DNA of 64,000 bases from Nageia nagi (taxonomy: Eukaryota > Pinophyta), in contig JBITNC010000001.1 in NCBI GenBank assembly GCA_050084985.1, forward strand, positions 103,912,001-103,976,000, read 5' to 3'. The notes beneath the pieces were generated by a model that saw only the letters and a list, made by a program, of their open reading frames with translations, ran no database searches and was not told the DNA's origin. Shown here one piece after another: positions 36,721 to 48,575 of the stretch. A program made the position numbers and the translations under genes. How positions within the stretch are numbered: position 1 is the first letter of the stretch; each line of letters opens with the position of its first letter.

Positions 36721-36760
36721 TAAAAAGCTCTTTAAGAGGGAGGCTTTATCCGAAATGGTT

Positions 36761-37947
36761 TTTTAGATAAATTACATCTTGAAAGAGTCATGGTGAGTAA
36801 CTAAACCTTTTATGGGACTTGTTTTTATATCATGACTTCATTTTAGGATTTTGTTACTACTGCCATAAATTTACATGAAGTTAACTACAATTTTGTTAGT
36901 ATAAAAAAAATCAAAATATATCAATCATGTTGAGAAGACCATAAATCTATGTACATATCTCTAATGGAAGAAAATAATACACCATTTTATAGTTCTCAAA
37001 AAGATATTTCCAACAATATATTACAGACCTACCTTTGATCAATATTTAACTTTAATATACATTTTGTTTTGTGAATACTATTGTTTTTCATAACTCTATA
37101 TAACGAGAGCAACTAAGAAATTATGATCTTTAACTTTTTTAGCTTTTTTAGAGCCATATTATGTCAATTATGTCTACCATTGATCAATTCTACAGTGAGT
37201 CTTAAGCATATCATTGGAAACTTGAGGATAAATTCAAAGGAGTGAATTTTAATAATTAGTCTTATGTAGACTTAATTTGTAGCAATTATTGCTTTTCACG
37301 TGCTTAGTACTTTTCAATACAAAACAAAAACACTTCGAATTGGTAGAAAAGATGAAATGTGGAAGTCCAAGAGATGGACTAGTTCGGTGAATGCCCAAGA
37401 GCCTTTTGTGAATGGTTATTCTATGTCATTCAAGCATTCTCAGGGAGCAATGAACGAAATTGTGGGAGAAGAGTGATTTTGGAGAATTGTAGCAAATTGT
37501 TTAGAGATCAATTCCTATGGTATTGGTTGTTTCGTTATATTACCAATGCACTGTAATCATTCCAAGCCTATAACTCTATCTTGAATCAGTAATAAAACTT
37601 GGATATCGTTGAAAATGTTTTTGTTTCCAACAATTCAAATTCTCTAATTATGAGAATTTTCATAATCTGATTGTGATTAGGGGTCAAAATGTAAAAAGAT
37701 TCATTATAAAAAGCTTAAAAACTACGTAAACTGCTCAAAATCGCTAAAGAACCTACTCTGACAGCCAAGCACATACAGAAAAAATACATAGAAGATCTAA
37801 GATGCATAGAAGAAAACTTTTTCATTGAGAAAGCACTAAATTCTGCTTCTCCCTCCTACAAGTCCCTTCTGGTCTTCTAGCGATAGATTATAGAACTTCC
37901 TTGTAACATGTTTGCCAACTAAAACTCGGCATCCATTGCACATAGCA
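36761..37947. other. possible 3' LTR remnant and spacer
   Basis: Follows the purine tract of the gypsy element, so the first several hundred bases could be its 3' LTR. No second copy is present to prove it. A possible end is near TTTGTTTCCAACA at about 37,633. No coding sequence. Confidence 0.35.
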
Positions 37948-37953
37948 TTTATT
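37948..37953 (-). terminator. possible polyadenylation signal of the GT47 gene
   Basis: AATAAA on the minus strand (TTTATT on plus), 260 bases after the stop codon, in a region still less AT-rich than the flanks. A plausible plant 3' end, but unproven. Confidence 0.4.
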
Positions 37954-38212
37954 AAAATAAAGAACAGGAATGCCTAAACACTTAAGATCAATGGTCGCTC
38001 GATTGATTTTTCTACTTAACTAAGGGCATGTGAGGTGTTTAATCCCAATTATTGAATATGGTTTTGAGATCCACATCTATAGTCAACCAGGCTTATATGA
38101 AACCAAAAGCGTCTTGGAGAAGTTGAGATCAAGGTGCCGTAACTGTGTGGGAGCATAAGATTCCAGACTGAAGAAGTAGATTGGAATACCAGCCAACAGT
38201 TAGTATATCCAA

Positions 38213-39685
38213 CTAGTTTTCACCCATCTTTGCAAAACTTGAGAAAAATCCCATCGTTCTAGCTGCCAGAGATGTCACGGCGCTCTTACACATTGTTACA
38301 TCATTCTTGAAAAATTCCCTGTACACTTCCATACAATATTTCTGCCTTTCCTCTGCCTCTTCCTTTCTCATCCTTTTAAGAATGGGCACAATTCTGTGCA
38401 TCTCCTTTGTGGAAAATTGCAGGATACATCGATGCCACTGTATCAGAGTATCAAAGGGCTTCACGTAATTATCAGCTATGAGCACTGGAATTGTTCCTGC
38501 GCTTAGAATCTCAATGAATCTGTATGTATTAGGCTGCCTTCCAGCAGGTGCGAGCCCAAACGTACTGTTCATCAGATCTACATAATCGTGACTATCATAG
38601 ATGGCTTCGTCCTTATTGCATTGAGCCCCAAGTTTGGGTTCGTTCCGCATCTGGTTATGATTGGAAGGATGTCTGCATGAAAGGGCGACGATGATATCTT
38701 TCCCATTGTGCATATTTCTGAAAGACTCATGGCTTCTGAAAACCCCTTCACCCCCATGTCCTAAGTACGTCAGCCCTCTAAAGGTGAGAAAATATTTTCT
38801 GTCGAAAGGTTTGATTTGGTGAAACTGTGGGAGCCGCATTTTGGGTGGGAGGGCAATGCTGATGTCAAAACCGGGACGATAGATTGTTTGGTGCATGTCG
38901 GTGATGAGAAGAGAAGCCATTCCTATACTTTCCATTTGTATCCCTGTCAGTGCCCACTTATCCATAAAAGAGACGAGAACATGGTTTAATCCACCATTCC
39001 AATAAGGTAGCGTGCTCGGATGTGGTGGTGGTGGACTGTGAAATGGGTCAAGCAGATCCGTATAAACGAAAAACAAGCAGGCCTCGTTGGGATGTTTGGT
39101 GAACCATTTGGTTGAGTTTAGCGTCTGAAAGTACCTGAAAATGCAGAACATTTTAGTCCAATGTTACAATCAAATTTGTCTTGTAAGAAAATGATTACTG
39201 GGAGTTGGAAACAAAAAACAATTTTACCATCTGTGCCGAAGTGGCAGCTCATAGACGAAAATTTTGATCACATCCATGTTTTCACATCGTGAGTAATTGA
39301 AGCATACATCCATCGAACACCGCGGAAACAATGCAGGATAATGCCACAACGTATTTTCTGCGTACCATGGGCCCTCATTCTTGCATGGCTTCTCTACCAC
39401 TTTTTCCTTCACTATAATTTGTGGTGCTGTAATATTAGAGGAGGCGGGCGCACAAGAAGGTTGAGGATTAAATAAAGTGCAATTGCAGGTATTTGCATCT
39501 CCGATTGAGAAGCTTCCATTTCGTGATCTGCAATAGTCGTCACTGTTCACCAGTTTGTTGAAGGAGTTTACGATGGACGGTCTGTTGTCTGTGGAGATTA
39601 TGAAGTCTAAACTGAAAATGCTAACAACTATAACAATAATGATGAAGGCAGTGAGAATGAAACAAGTTCTTCCTCCGGTGGACAT
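38213..39685 (-). CDS. exostosin-family (GT47) glycosyltransferase, EXT1-like
   Basis: Two exons, 39,685-39,228 and 39,134-38,213, are joined across a 93-base intron with GT (39,227-39,226) and AG (39,136-39,135) ends. The join completes a Trp codon (RHRW-YFQT) and gives 459 residues. The product is a predicted type II Golgi membrane glycosyltransferase. Residues 8-30 are a hydrophobic anchor (FILTAFIIIVIVVSIFSLDF) after a short N-terminus. A Cys-rich stem with N-glycosylation sequons follows at N56, N68, N84, N130 and N159. The GT47 domain starts near 122: CSMDVCFNYSRC then KIFVYELP, EACLFFVYTDLLD, WNGGLNHVLV, RPGFDISIALPP (239-250), MHNGKDIIVALSC, and LMNSTFGLAPAGRQ...YRFIEILSAGTIPV (340-370). 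Cys-Met-x-x-Cys-Phe-x-(Y/F)-(S/T)-x-Cys and several other blocks resemble animal EXT1 more than typical angiosperm GT47 clades (comparison from memory). The GT64 domain of animal EXT is absent. No frameshift or stop; G+C content is distinctly higher than the surroundings. Acceptor and donor sugars cannot be inferred; a cell-wall or proteoglycan role is likely. Confidence 0.9.
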
Positions 39686-39941
39686 TTTCGCAGAGTTTTG
39701 TCAAAAAAAACTTTGCATACAGACAAGCAATAAAACTACTTCGCCATTATGGGGGTATGAAAACGGACGTTGGAGATCTTACCAAAAGGCAGTTGAATAA
39801 TTTACTTCTAGACTGCCACGTCAACGCAGATGAGAAAGGCATTCATTCCGCCGAGAAACGAGGCTTTAGAGTGAATTGAGTATAATGCACACTTGCCAGT
39901 TGCCACCCCACAAAGCACAACGGACAGAGCATGTGAAGATT

Positions 39942-39951
39942 CTTTATAAAA
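39942..39951 (-). promoter_or_regulatory. possible TATA box of the GT47 gene
   Basis: Minus-strand TTTATAAAG-like sequence (within TTTTTATAAAGA) lies about 260 bases upstream of the ATG, at the edge of the higher-G+C region. The position would give a leader of about 230 bases. AT-rich DNA makes chance matches common. Confidence 0.3.
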
Positions 39952-39959
39952 ACCCTTTA

Positions 39960-40445
39960 AATATAAATAATGAGATGAAGTTGAAGTTGGAAGATCAAGG
40001 AAATAAAACTAAATTACTTAAGATACTTTTAAAGTTCAATCAGCTATTAAAGATACATGTAAATAGTCCTTTACCTTTAATCTAGACCTTTAAATGGTCT
40101 ATTGAGGATTTTATTTATTAATGAGAAAGTCACTTTTTGTAAGAGAAGATATAGGTATGATTCTGGTTTTATCTTCATCTAGTATTAATTTGATAAAATT
40201 TTGGGTATGTTTCAAAAGGTACTAGAGAGATGTAAGCTTGGATCTCTTATTTCTTGAGAGTTTCAACTAGCCATCTCTATTTTGCCTTATTCATTCTATT
40301 GAAGATTTTGATTATTAGTTATAAAAGAAATAAATTGTAAATTTCTTTGTATTGAATTAATATCTTTGTATATGCTTTGTTCATTAACATAAATTCAAGT
40401 TATATTTACATATTAAAATAGAAAAGATATATAATCTTTTATAGA
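39960..40445. other. AT-rich spacer between GT47 gene and copia tail
   Basis: Nothing recognised. At about 40,446 the sequence switches abruptly to copia RNase H coding, so the junction may be an insertion or deletion breakpoint. Confidence 0.45.
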
Positions 40446-40773
40446 CTATTATTGCCCAAGAAGCTATTTAGCTAAGGTATCTTTTGAAAGAAATTGGATA
40501 TGAGCAAGGTGAGTCATCATTGATTTCTTCAGATAATCAGTCAATTATTTCTTTACTTAAGAATCTTGTGTTCCATCAAAAAACAAAAAATGTGAAAATC
40601 CATGCTTATTTTATCAAAGAGAAGGTTGTTGATGGCATCATACACTAGGAGTATTGTCCATCCACTTTGAACTCCGTTGATTTGTTCACCAAGCCCCTCT
40701 CGAAAACTCAATTCTACAAGCTTAGGGATGCTATTGGGTTGGTGAAGTTACCCTCAAGGAGGAGTGAAGTTTG
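40446..40773 (+). pseudogene. Ty1/copia RNase H C-terminus (5'-truncated)
   Basis: One nearly open frame reads IIAQEAI, TAG, LRYLLKEIGYEQGESS, then ISSDNQSIISLLKNLVFHQ, KVVDGIIH, TAG, EYCPSTLNSVDLFTKPLSK and GLVKLPSRRSEV, ending at TGA just before the LTR. This is the end of copia pol (D-N-Q-S then H-x-R-T-K-H-x and D-x-F-T-K-P-L). It matches 48,250-48,575 closely and lies upstream of LTR 1. Everything before it is missing. Confidence 0.85.
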
Positions 40774-40781
40774 AATTCTTA

Positions 40782-42072
40782 TGTTAAATTCATATTTGTG
40801 ATAACAACTTCACCCTTAAGAGGATTTTGTGTTGTATAGTGTTGATTTTGTTGTACACCTTCGTGGTAAGTTTGCTCTGTGTGAGAAACTTATTGTAAAA
40901 AATTTTAAAAGCAAAAATTGATCAATCTAGCACTGTTCAATTATCCATATGAGAGGAGCTCTTATGTGTCATTTAGCACTATTCAATTATTCATATGTGA
41001 GGAACTCATATGTGCATTCGCTATTTTACAATCTAGCACTATTCAATTATGTATGTGTGAGGAACTCTTATGTATTTTGGCACTATTTAGTTATCCATAT
41101 GTGAGAAAATCGTATGTGCATGCTCTATTTTGTAATGATAATCAACATATATTTTATATATAGCAGGTGACTAAATTTTTAGCATGGCATGTTTGTGATG
41201 ACTTATAGTGCACTATTGATCAATTCATGATGGCATTTGTGTGATTCATCTATCCTTGATGAGATGAATATGTTACATCTAACTGATCTTATTATTTAAG
41301 GTGCTTATGACTTGCAAGTTCTTTTGAGATTACAAGTTACTTACCTTAGGTATGTAGGCTCTTAGAGAATCTTCATGATTTCTATTTGGATAACTACTTT
41401 ATGTACACTAAAATTGATTATGGTTAATGATTGTATTTGGAAAAGTAGTGAGTCTCAAACTAGATCTTTCTTACTTCATAAATATGTAAAAAATTCTCAT
41501 CTCTGTTGTATCTGTTTGAGGAGAACTCTCTTGCTTTCTCTTTTTCGTTTCTCTTATTCGCTCTATCCCAATATTGCATTAAGGGAGAGTGTTGGAATGT
41601 ATAATGCATTATTGTAAAGGTTTGTATTAAATATTCTATATAAGTTTATTAATACTTAATGGTATCATTTGATACCTTAAGTATTTAAATGAATATGATA
41701 ATGTAACTTATCCTACACTCCATGTAATGAGCATGCTGCTTAGGTAAAAGGATGTGCATATCATGCTTTTGTACATTGGATAAAAGGGTGATTCAAGAAG
41801 GGATTTTGACTTATAAATATAAAGCTCTCTTTGTGATCATATATCAATTGTAGATAAAGTTATGCTATAGGATAAAAGTGTAGAAGTTGAAATTAGAAAG
41901 ATTGTAAGAGAGTTGTATTTGTAATTGAAGTAAAGATCTAGTTAGTGGATGTACTCCTAGTTGGAAGAACCACTTACATCTTGTGTTATGTTTATAAGAT
42001 TATTTTATGAATTAAAAGTTTTCATATGATCTTGGCTATTTAGAAATTATCTTGTTAGTATTAGTTCCTTCA
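40782..42072 (+). repeat. Ty1/copia LTR 1
   Basis: Runs from TGTTAAATTC to ...TTAGTTCCTTCA (TG...CA) and is collinear with 48,581-49,884. It includes four imperfect about 50-60-base subrepeats at 40,926-41,130 (CTATTCAATTATNCATATG.GAGGAACTC), also present in LTR 2. TATAAATATAAAGCTCTC near 41,812 could hold the LTR TATA box. Flanked by pol sequence on the left and a primer site on the right, so it serves as 3' LTR of one copy and 5' LTR of the next. Confidence 0.9.
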
Positions 42073-42074
42073 AA

Positions 42075-42088
42075 TTGGTATCAAAGTC
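42075..42088 (+). other. copia primer binding site, LTR 1
   Basis: TTGGTATCAAAGTC follows the LTR end by two bases and matches the initiator-Met tRNA primer site TGGTATCAGAGC used by most plant copia elements, with a G-to-A change. Confidence 0.8.
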
Positions 42089-44980
42089 TAGTTTGAAAGC
42101 TCTTCTCCTAGTGTGGAAGCTTTGTTCTTGGTGTGAAAACTACATCTTGGTGATCACCATTGGTGAGGTAAAACTATTACAAAGTATAACCTTTTATTTA
42201 CTTTAATACCTCTATTTATGTGTTGCAATTTCTTATTGAAAATTTATGAATCATTATATTGCTATACAACTATTCTAACATTGGTGAGTTCAATCTTTGC
42301 AACTTATTATATATATAGCAATATAATGCAATTGTGGTTTACTCTAATATTTTTTTGTTAAATGCAATTTTTTATTACCAAATTGCTTTATATATGGCTA
42401 TAACATTTACTATGCCTACCTTAACCAAATTTTTCTTTTTAATTATAGTTATATTCTACATTATTTTTACACAAAGGTAGGTAACTAAATTTACTATTAT
42501 TTATTAAAGACATTACCTATTCTTTAAAATAATAGTAAATTCATTGCTAAGTTTATTCTTTTTTTTTTTCCTAAATCTATCCATGTTTCATATAAAAAAA
42601 ATGAAGTCTTTTTGTTTTTCTAAAAGAAGAGGCTTGTTGTATAAAAAAAATTTTCCTCTTCATTTTTTTCAAATTTATCGTTGCTTTATCCTTCATTTTT
42701 TTAACAAGTTTTTTTAAAAAAACAATGGCATTGAGGGGGGTAGTACTAGCTTTGGGGGCATCTTTAGGGCCCACTATCTCTAGACCTACCTCTATCTTCC
42801 TACCATTGGTGAGTTAGCCTCTTCATAGCCTCTGTCAACTCATCACACTCCATGACCTCCACCACTCTTTAGATTTTGTGCTAGCCTCCTCTGTCTTAGC
42901 TGATCTCACCTCCACTATGTCTTGCTCCCAAACTTAAAATGAATATCTTTATTATGGAGGTAACCTTCTCCTAGGCATCACCAAGAAAAGTAATGAAGGT
43001 TTGTTGGGCTCCTCGTCGTGGATCTCTACTCCCCCTCTTCACTCGATGGATCTTCTTTTTTCTCATGTAGCTAATCTTCCTTTACTAACCCCTTTTCTCC
43101 TCTCCTTTACCCTCACATGCACTCTATTATCCTCTACCTCTGCGTGGCTTGGCTTGTGCCTTCTTCTCTGATCATGACTATTGCTCTAGCTGCTCATGAT
43201 TATTCCCCAAACTATTTCCTTCCTCATCCTTGAGCACTATGTAGCCTTCTCCTCTTCTTTCTAAGTGTGGCTCTCTCTCATAGGCTACTCCTCTTCTTTC
43301 TAAGTGTGGACTCCTTTCTCTTGTTGGTGCATTTAATTTAAGATTAGTTGGTACATTTATTTGGTCTAGTTAATTTAGGAATAGATAGTACATTTATTTT
43401 CATGGTGCTTGCAAATTATCTTTTTTTTAATACACATAGAAACATTAAAACTTTGCAAAACATGTACTCAAAGTTTAAAGCTTTCTTTTTTTTATGACTA
43501 TAATCATGTCCATCATCAATTACCTTGAGAAGCATAAAATGATTTTTTTTTTTATTATTCAAGGTAAGTTTTTTTCAAATACTTAAACATTTAGGCATTA
43601 TGTTTAAGGTTTAAATATTTCAAATCTAAGATTTTATTTATTTTTTTTTTTAAAAAGAAGCTTTTATTCATAAATTAGCTACTTAAATTTTCATAGTACT
43701 TATAAAAATGCATCTTAGCTTAATTAGCATTTCTTTACCAAATGCTATTTTTTTAAGGGATCATAATTTTAAGTAAAAAGGAGAAGGAAATACTTATGAT
43801 TTTCTTTACTTAAAACTTTATTTTTTAGAATACATGTTTGTCATCTATAAACCTTGATGTATCTCATATATGCTAAGTATTTATCATTTTGCAAAGTTAA
43901 TACATGAACATATGCAAATAAGGAATGATGAATGCTTCTTACTTAATTTTTTAAGTTAATAGGAATGATACATATTTAGTACTTAAATGTTTAAGTTAAT
44001 AATGCATGCTTAGAACTTAACTTTTTTTTGGTAATGCATGTTTATTACTTAAAATCTTAAGTTATGATGCAATCAACTTCCTTATGCAAAAATGGACTTT
44101 TTCAAAATTAGAATTGATGTAATAATTTCCTTTAGAGGTTGGTAAACAAAATCCATTGGACACTTAGATTTCAAATTCTTGAAAGGATGATATTTTTACT
44201 TATGTGTTTTTATTTCATATTTTGTACTTTGATTTATTTACTTATGCAAATAACAATGCAAACATTGATATGAGAAACCCCCTAAAAGGAACACATCCAC
44301 ATATACATTTTGCAACATGACTTGTTTGGGAAACCATAAGGTAAGGATAGGTGAAATAAAGCCTTTGAGTTCAATTATCTAAGTGGTAAAAATTCCATAC
44401 TTCTTAATTGCTCTTAAGTTCTCTATTAGTTTGGATTTAACTCTAATAGGTGGATAGGTATGTGTGTAGTGATATCATATATTCATACATCCATTTAGAG
44501 ATTATCTTGATAACCTAAAAATATAACTTGAAACCTAATTAAGATTAATAATTTGGTCATTCTAATAAATATTGAAACCTTAAAAAATAGTTAGTACTTC
44601 TTCTTATAAGAGTATATTACTACTCAAAGGAAACTAGTTAAAGATTAGTAGAACCTAAGCTCCTCTTGTGTGGACATCTAGGTGAAGGCATAATTTTAGA
44701 TATGAAAATAAGCCTTAATAATGTCAATCTACATCTACAGTTCTTGAGATGATAAATGTATTTAGGTACATAGATTATTTGAGTTGTACAACATTTACAC
44801 TTATGAAGCATATCTTTAGTGTGAAAAGTAACATATATTATTTACTTGGTTAAAATTTAACATTTAATATTATTTATTTAACCATATGGTTATTACTTTT
44901 CACATTCTTATGTAGCAAATAAGAGAATCTTTTTTATCCAAATACAATTTTTATGGTTTTAATTTTAGAATTCAAAAACC
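42089..44980 (+). other. 2.9-kb untranslated leader of the copia element
   Basis: No reading frame survives. It is collinear with 49,901-52,740 downstream of LTR 2, so it belongs to the element and is not a local insertion. It holds a pyrimidine-rich block at 42,780-43,330 (CTCCTCTTCTTTCTAAGTGTGG repeated at 43,248 and 43,285) and an AAAAAA/G-rich part at 42,570-42,770. Such a long leader is unusual for copia and may contain captured sequence. Confidence 0.6.
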
Positions 44981-44984
44981 ATAG

Positions 44985-45860
44985 ATGAGAGCTAAATTCT
45001 AGGTGAGGAAGCTTTGGAAAATAGTGAATAAGAACCTTGTACCTTCTAAAGATGAAAAGACACTAGAGACTTACAACATAAAGAATGAGTTAAAAACTTG
45101 TATGATTTACCATGCTATTTTATATGATGTGCTCTTAATAATTTTCTCTTCAATTTCGATAAAAAGAGCTTGGGATAAGCTTAAACAAATCTACCTTGGT
45201 TTAAACTTTTTAAAAAGGTTTACCATTCTCCAAAAGTTGCTTCAATCTCATCAAAAGAAAGATGAAAATATGACTATCAACTAAAATAAAATTATTAACC
45301 TAAGGATTCAACTTGTTACTTATGGATGTAATTAGATCAATGATGAGTTCATGGTCTTTATGATTCTTTAAAGCCTTTTTTCAAAGTTTGAAAACTTTGT
45401 AATGGTTATGAAAATAAAACTTGATGATGAAGAAGATGTCTTCTCCTTTGATAACCTTTCTAAGAACCTATTGAAGTATGAAAATCCCTTTAACAATATG
45501 GTGTTGATTTCTTTTTCTAAAGATAATAATTTTACTTTTGGAGTAACCAAAACTTTTTTCAATAATAATTTCAACCATCAAAAGAAATCTTATCCTTCTT
45601 ACTTCAAAAGATTTGATAAAAGAGGTAATGGCTACAATAGTAAAAAAAATAGAAACAACAAGCACAAAAGCAATAATAGTGGTAACCACAACCATTCGAA
45701 GTAAAGATATGAAAATGATAAAGCAAACAGTCCTTATCCTAAGAAATGTTTGATGGTAATTGTAACTATTATGGCATTCAAGGTCACAAAGAAGTTGATT
45801 TCTACAAAAGGAGAAGAAAAAAAGTTCAAAGATAATGAAAATGTAAAGAACTATAAAAGA
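44985..45860 (+). pseudogene. copia gag remnant
   Basis: Open blocks 45,003-45,284 and 45,402-45,704 give the copia gag core (AWDKLKQIYLG, then TILQKLLQSHQKKDENMTIN) and a basic Asn/Lys-rich tail (KKSYPSYFKRFDKRGNG). A zinc-knuckle trace, CNYYGIQGHKEVDFY, follows at about 45,755-45,800, with the second and last Cys replaced by Tyr. The protein would package element RNA. Confidence 0.8.
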
Positions 45861-45889
45861 AAAAAAATATTTATGCTGATTTTGCTGCA

Positions 45890-46350
45890 ATACCCTACTC
45901 CATGTCTTGCTATTTTTTATCTAAATGGATTGTTGATTCTAGTTGCTTTAATCACCTATGCTTTGAAAGGGAAAAGTTTGAGAACTTTCACAAGTATAGA
46001 AAATATGTGGTTGTGATAAATGATAACTCCACCTTTGAATTTTAAAGAATTTAAAGTGTGTTGATTCAAGAAAAGGTTCTTGAAAATATTCTCTATGTTC
46101 CTAAGTTAAAGATGAACCTTCTCTCCATAATCTAAGTTGCTAAAAAAAGGTATTCTTTAGAGTTTGACTCTTAATCCTAGTGCATTAAGAAAGGACTTAC
46201 CACTTTGGTTAAAGGATTCATAAATGATAACATCTATATTATAGATCAAGTTCCATCAAAGATGTGCCTTGCTTCTAGTATGTGTTCTAAGTGTAATCTT
46301 TAGCACCATCATTTAAGGTATCTTAACCATAAGAGTATTCAAGTAATACG
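45890..46350 (+). pseudogene. copia protease and pre-integrase remnant
   Basis: WIVDSSCFNHLC (45,926-45,961) is the copia protease active site, normally W-I-x-D-S-G/A-C-S-x-H. The Asp is kept. VPKLKMNLLSI at about 46,098-46,130 is the conserved L-Y-V-P-x-L-x-x-N-L-L-S block. The GAG-pre-integrase trace HHHLRYLNHKSIQ lies at about 46,300-46,340. Confidence 0.75.
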
Positions 46351-46479
46351 AAGAACTTGAGAAAAAATTTACTTTTAATTTTTCTTTCAGTTGGTCTATA
46401 TGAGAAATGCATTCTTGACAAGATGCATAGGTAAAAGTATAAAAAACATAAGCCAAAAGACCATCTCAACCTCTTCAAC

Positions 46480-47180
46480 TTATACATTTAGATTTAATAG
46501 ATCCATTTTAGATTAAATTATTTGAAGGAGCATCTTATGTCTTGACCTTCATTGATGACTTTAGTAGGATGAATTTTAGGTATCTACTTGAGCATAAAGA
46601 TCAAACTTTTAAGAGTTTTGAAATTTTTAAGTCTTTTATTGAGAATCAAACTAACCTTAAAATCAAGATGTTGAAATTAGATAATGGAAGAGAATATAAT
46701 AGCAATGAGTTCAATGATTATTGTTCTAAATATGGAATCAAGAGGTAGTTCATAATTTCTTATATTTTTTATTAGAATGGTGTTGTTGAAAGGAAAAATA
46801 GAATAATTATAGAAATAGTTAGATGCATGTTTGGTAATATTTCTAGTTTCTTATGGGGTGAAGCTATGAGCACTATTATTTGCACCTTAAATAGGTATCC
46901 CACAAAAGCTATTGAGGGTAAAACTCCTTTTGAAAAATGGTTAAAAATAAAACTTAACATTTTTCACCTTAAGGTGTTTTGTTGTAAAGCATTCTCCTAC
47001 ATTATTTTTGAAAAAAGGAAGAATTTAGATAAATAAGCTAAAAAATTCATATTTATGGGTTATGAGAGTCAACATGGAAGCTACAAGCTTTACATTTTAA
47101 CCTACAAATCAATGTTCATTTCAAAGAATATAAAATTCAATGAACTTAAAGAATCTACTTTTAATGAGGATGTTGATGAT
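46480..47180 (+). pseudogene. copia integrase remnant
   Basis: HLDLIDPF is followed by YVLTFIDDFSRMNFRYLLEH, then MLKLDNGREYNSNEFNDYC and, after a TAG, NGVVERKNR. This gives all three core acidic positions (Asp of FIDDFSR, Asp of LDNG, Glu of VVERKN). The C-terminal part is good: LWGEAMSTIICTLNRYPTK, GKTPFEKW, HLKVFCCKAFSYI and KFIFMGYESQHGSYKLY. It is the best preserved part of this copy, with two or three stops in total. Confidence 0.82.
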
Positions 47181-47269
47181 CCAAAAGACTCTTCATTTGC
47201 TCCTAACTAGTTGGATATTGATATAGATAAGTCACATCAGGAACAAAACTCTCTAACTCAAAGGGTAAC

Positions 47270-47730
47270 AAGAAGCATGACCTTTAATAAATCTTTATTT
47301 ACCAAGATTGAAAATAAATATGAGCCCTTATCCTTTAAAGAAGCTTCAAATCACAAGTATTGGATGGAAGCCACGAAAGTGGAGTACGAGGTTCTTATAA
47401 AAAATAAAGCTTAGTACTTAGTACTTTATCCTAATGAAAAAAATATGATTGTAATAAGTGGATCTACAAGGTTAAGTTTAATTCAGTATGAGATATTGAG
47501 AAATACAAGGCAAGGTTAGTAGCTAAAGGTTTTGCTCAAAAATATGATATAGATTATGAGTAAACCTTTGCTCCCATAGTAAAGATACCTACTGTAAGAG
47601 TTAGCTTTGCTCTTTTTACAGCTCAAAGATGGAAAATTTTTTAATTTGAGGTCAAAAATGCATTTTTTAATGGTGACTTAGATGTGAAAATCTTCATAAA
47701 TCAATTAGATGGATTTATTATAGAATGCAA
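47270..47730 (+). pseudogene. copia reverse transcriptase, N-terminal half only
   Basis: EPLSFKEASNHKYWMEATKVEYE is followed, across frame breaks, by EKYKARLVAKGFAQKYDIDYE-like text, FAPIVKIPTVRVSFALFTAQ, FEVKNAFFNGDL (first catalytic Asp replaced: V-K where family has M/V-D-V-K) and INQLDGFI. The palm with the Y-V-D-D box and thumb is absent: sequence resumes about 200 codons later in the family alignment at 47,790. The deletion makes this copy non-autonomous. Confidence 0.78.
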
Positions 47731-47789
47731 GTGTATCAATACAAGGATTGCACTTACCTAAATCAATTTAAGTATATATCAGACATCTA

Positions 47790-48575
47790 ATTGAAATTTA
47801 GAATGGAAGAGCTTAAAAATGCTACAACTCTAGTCTCTTATGGAATCACTATTTCTTTAAGCTTCAACTCTTAGTTAGCTGATGCTATAGTTTATAAGAA
47901 ATTAATTAGTAATCTTTTATATTTGACTATATCTAAGTCAAATATTGCCTTTGTAATGAATTTGATGGCATAATTCATACAAAAACTTTATGTTTAGCAC
48001 ATCAATGTTATTAACCAAATCTTGAGGTATGTTGCAATGACTAAGGATCTTGGTCTTAAGTATTCTTAGTTATTCTCATTTATTCTCTTTGCATTATTAG
48101 ATTTTGACTATGGAGGAGATAGATATGAAAAAAAATTAACCTCTATATATGTATTTAGCATTGGTTAAATTGCTATATCTTGAGCTTTCAAGAAGTAGTG
48201 TGCTATTTCTTTTTTCATCATAGAAGTTAAATACCATGCTATGTCTATTGTAACCCAAGAATCCATTTGGCTAAGGCATATTCTAAAAGAAATTAGGTAT
48301 GATCAAGGTGGCTCATTATTAATTTTTTTATATAATAAATTAACTATTTCTTTGGTTGAGAATCATGTGTTTCATTAAAGAACAAAACATGTGTAAATCC
48401 ATGCCCATTTTATCAAGGGAAAGGTTTTTGATGGCATCATACATATAGAGTATTGTCCATCCACCTTAAACTCTATTGATTTATTCACCAAACCCCTCCT
48501 AAAAGCTTAGTTCTGTAAGCTTAAGGATGTTATTGTATTGGTGAAGTTACCTTCAAGATGGAGTGAAGTTTGAAT
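47790..48575 (+). pseudogene. copia RNase H remnant
   Basis: It reads MEELKNATTLVSYGI, then YKKLISNLLYLTISKSNIAF, ILRYVAMTKDLGLKYS, an FDYGGDRY segment (site of the first catalytic Asp), EVKYHAMSIVTQES, LRHILKEIRYDQGGS and STLNSIDLFTKPLLK, ending before LTR 2. Compared with the tail at 40,446-40,773 it carries more substitutions (NKLTIS against NQSIIS). Confidence 0.8.

Larger units (their letters stand above)
33360..36760 (+). mobile_element. second Ty3/gypsy element, pol region, decayed
   Basis: Plus-strand pol remnants run in the order RT (duplicated front part), RNase H, integrase and integrase C-terminus, ending at a purine-rich tract AAGAGGGAGG (36,734-36,743) that could be the polypurine primer next to the 3' LTR. 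gag and protease are not recognisable. It differs in lineage from the 9.4-17.9 kb element: the RT style (interrupted NAPSRLMRMMN, LDKCVL, then TSWEEHM) matches other plant chromovirus-type or related gypsy elements. No open stretch exceeds 65 codons in pol. LTRs could not be paired. Confidence 0.7.

Noticed and set aside
39555-39800. 81-codon plus-strand open stretch over the GT47 start
   Set aside because: Antisense shadow of exon 1 and the leader; the minus strand carries the family motifs.
40918-41163. 81-codon open stretch with repeated YPYERSSYV-like peptides
   Set aside because: Falls in LTR 1 and translates the LTR's internal subrepeats.
45468-45890. 140-codon minus-strand open stretch
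   Set aside because: Antisense to copia gag; Phe/Ile-rich because gag is Lys/Asn-rich.
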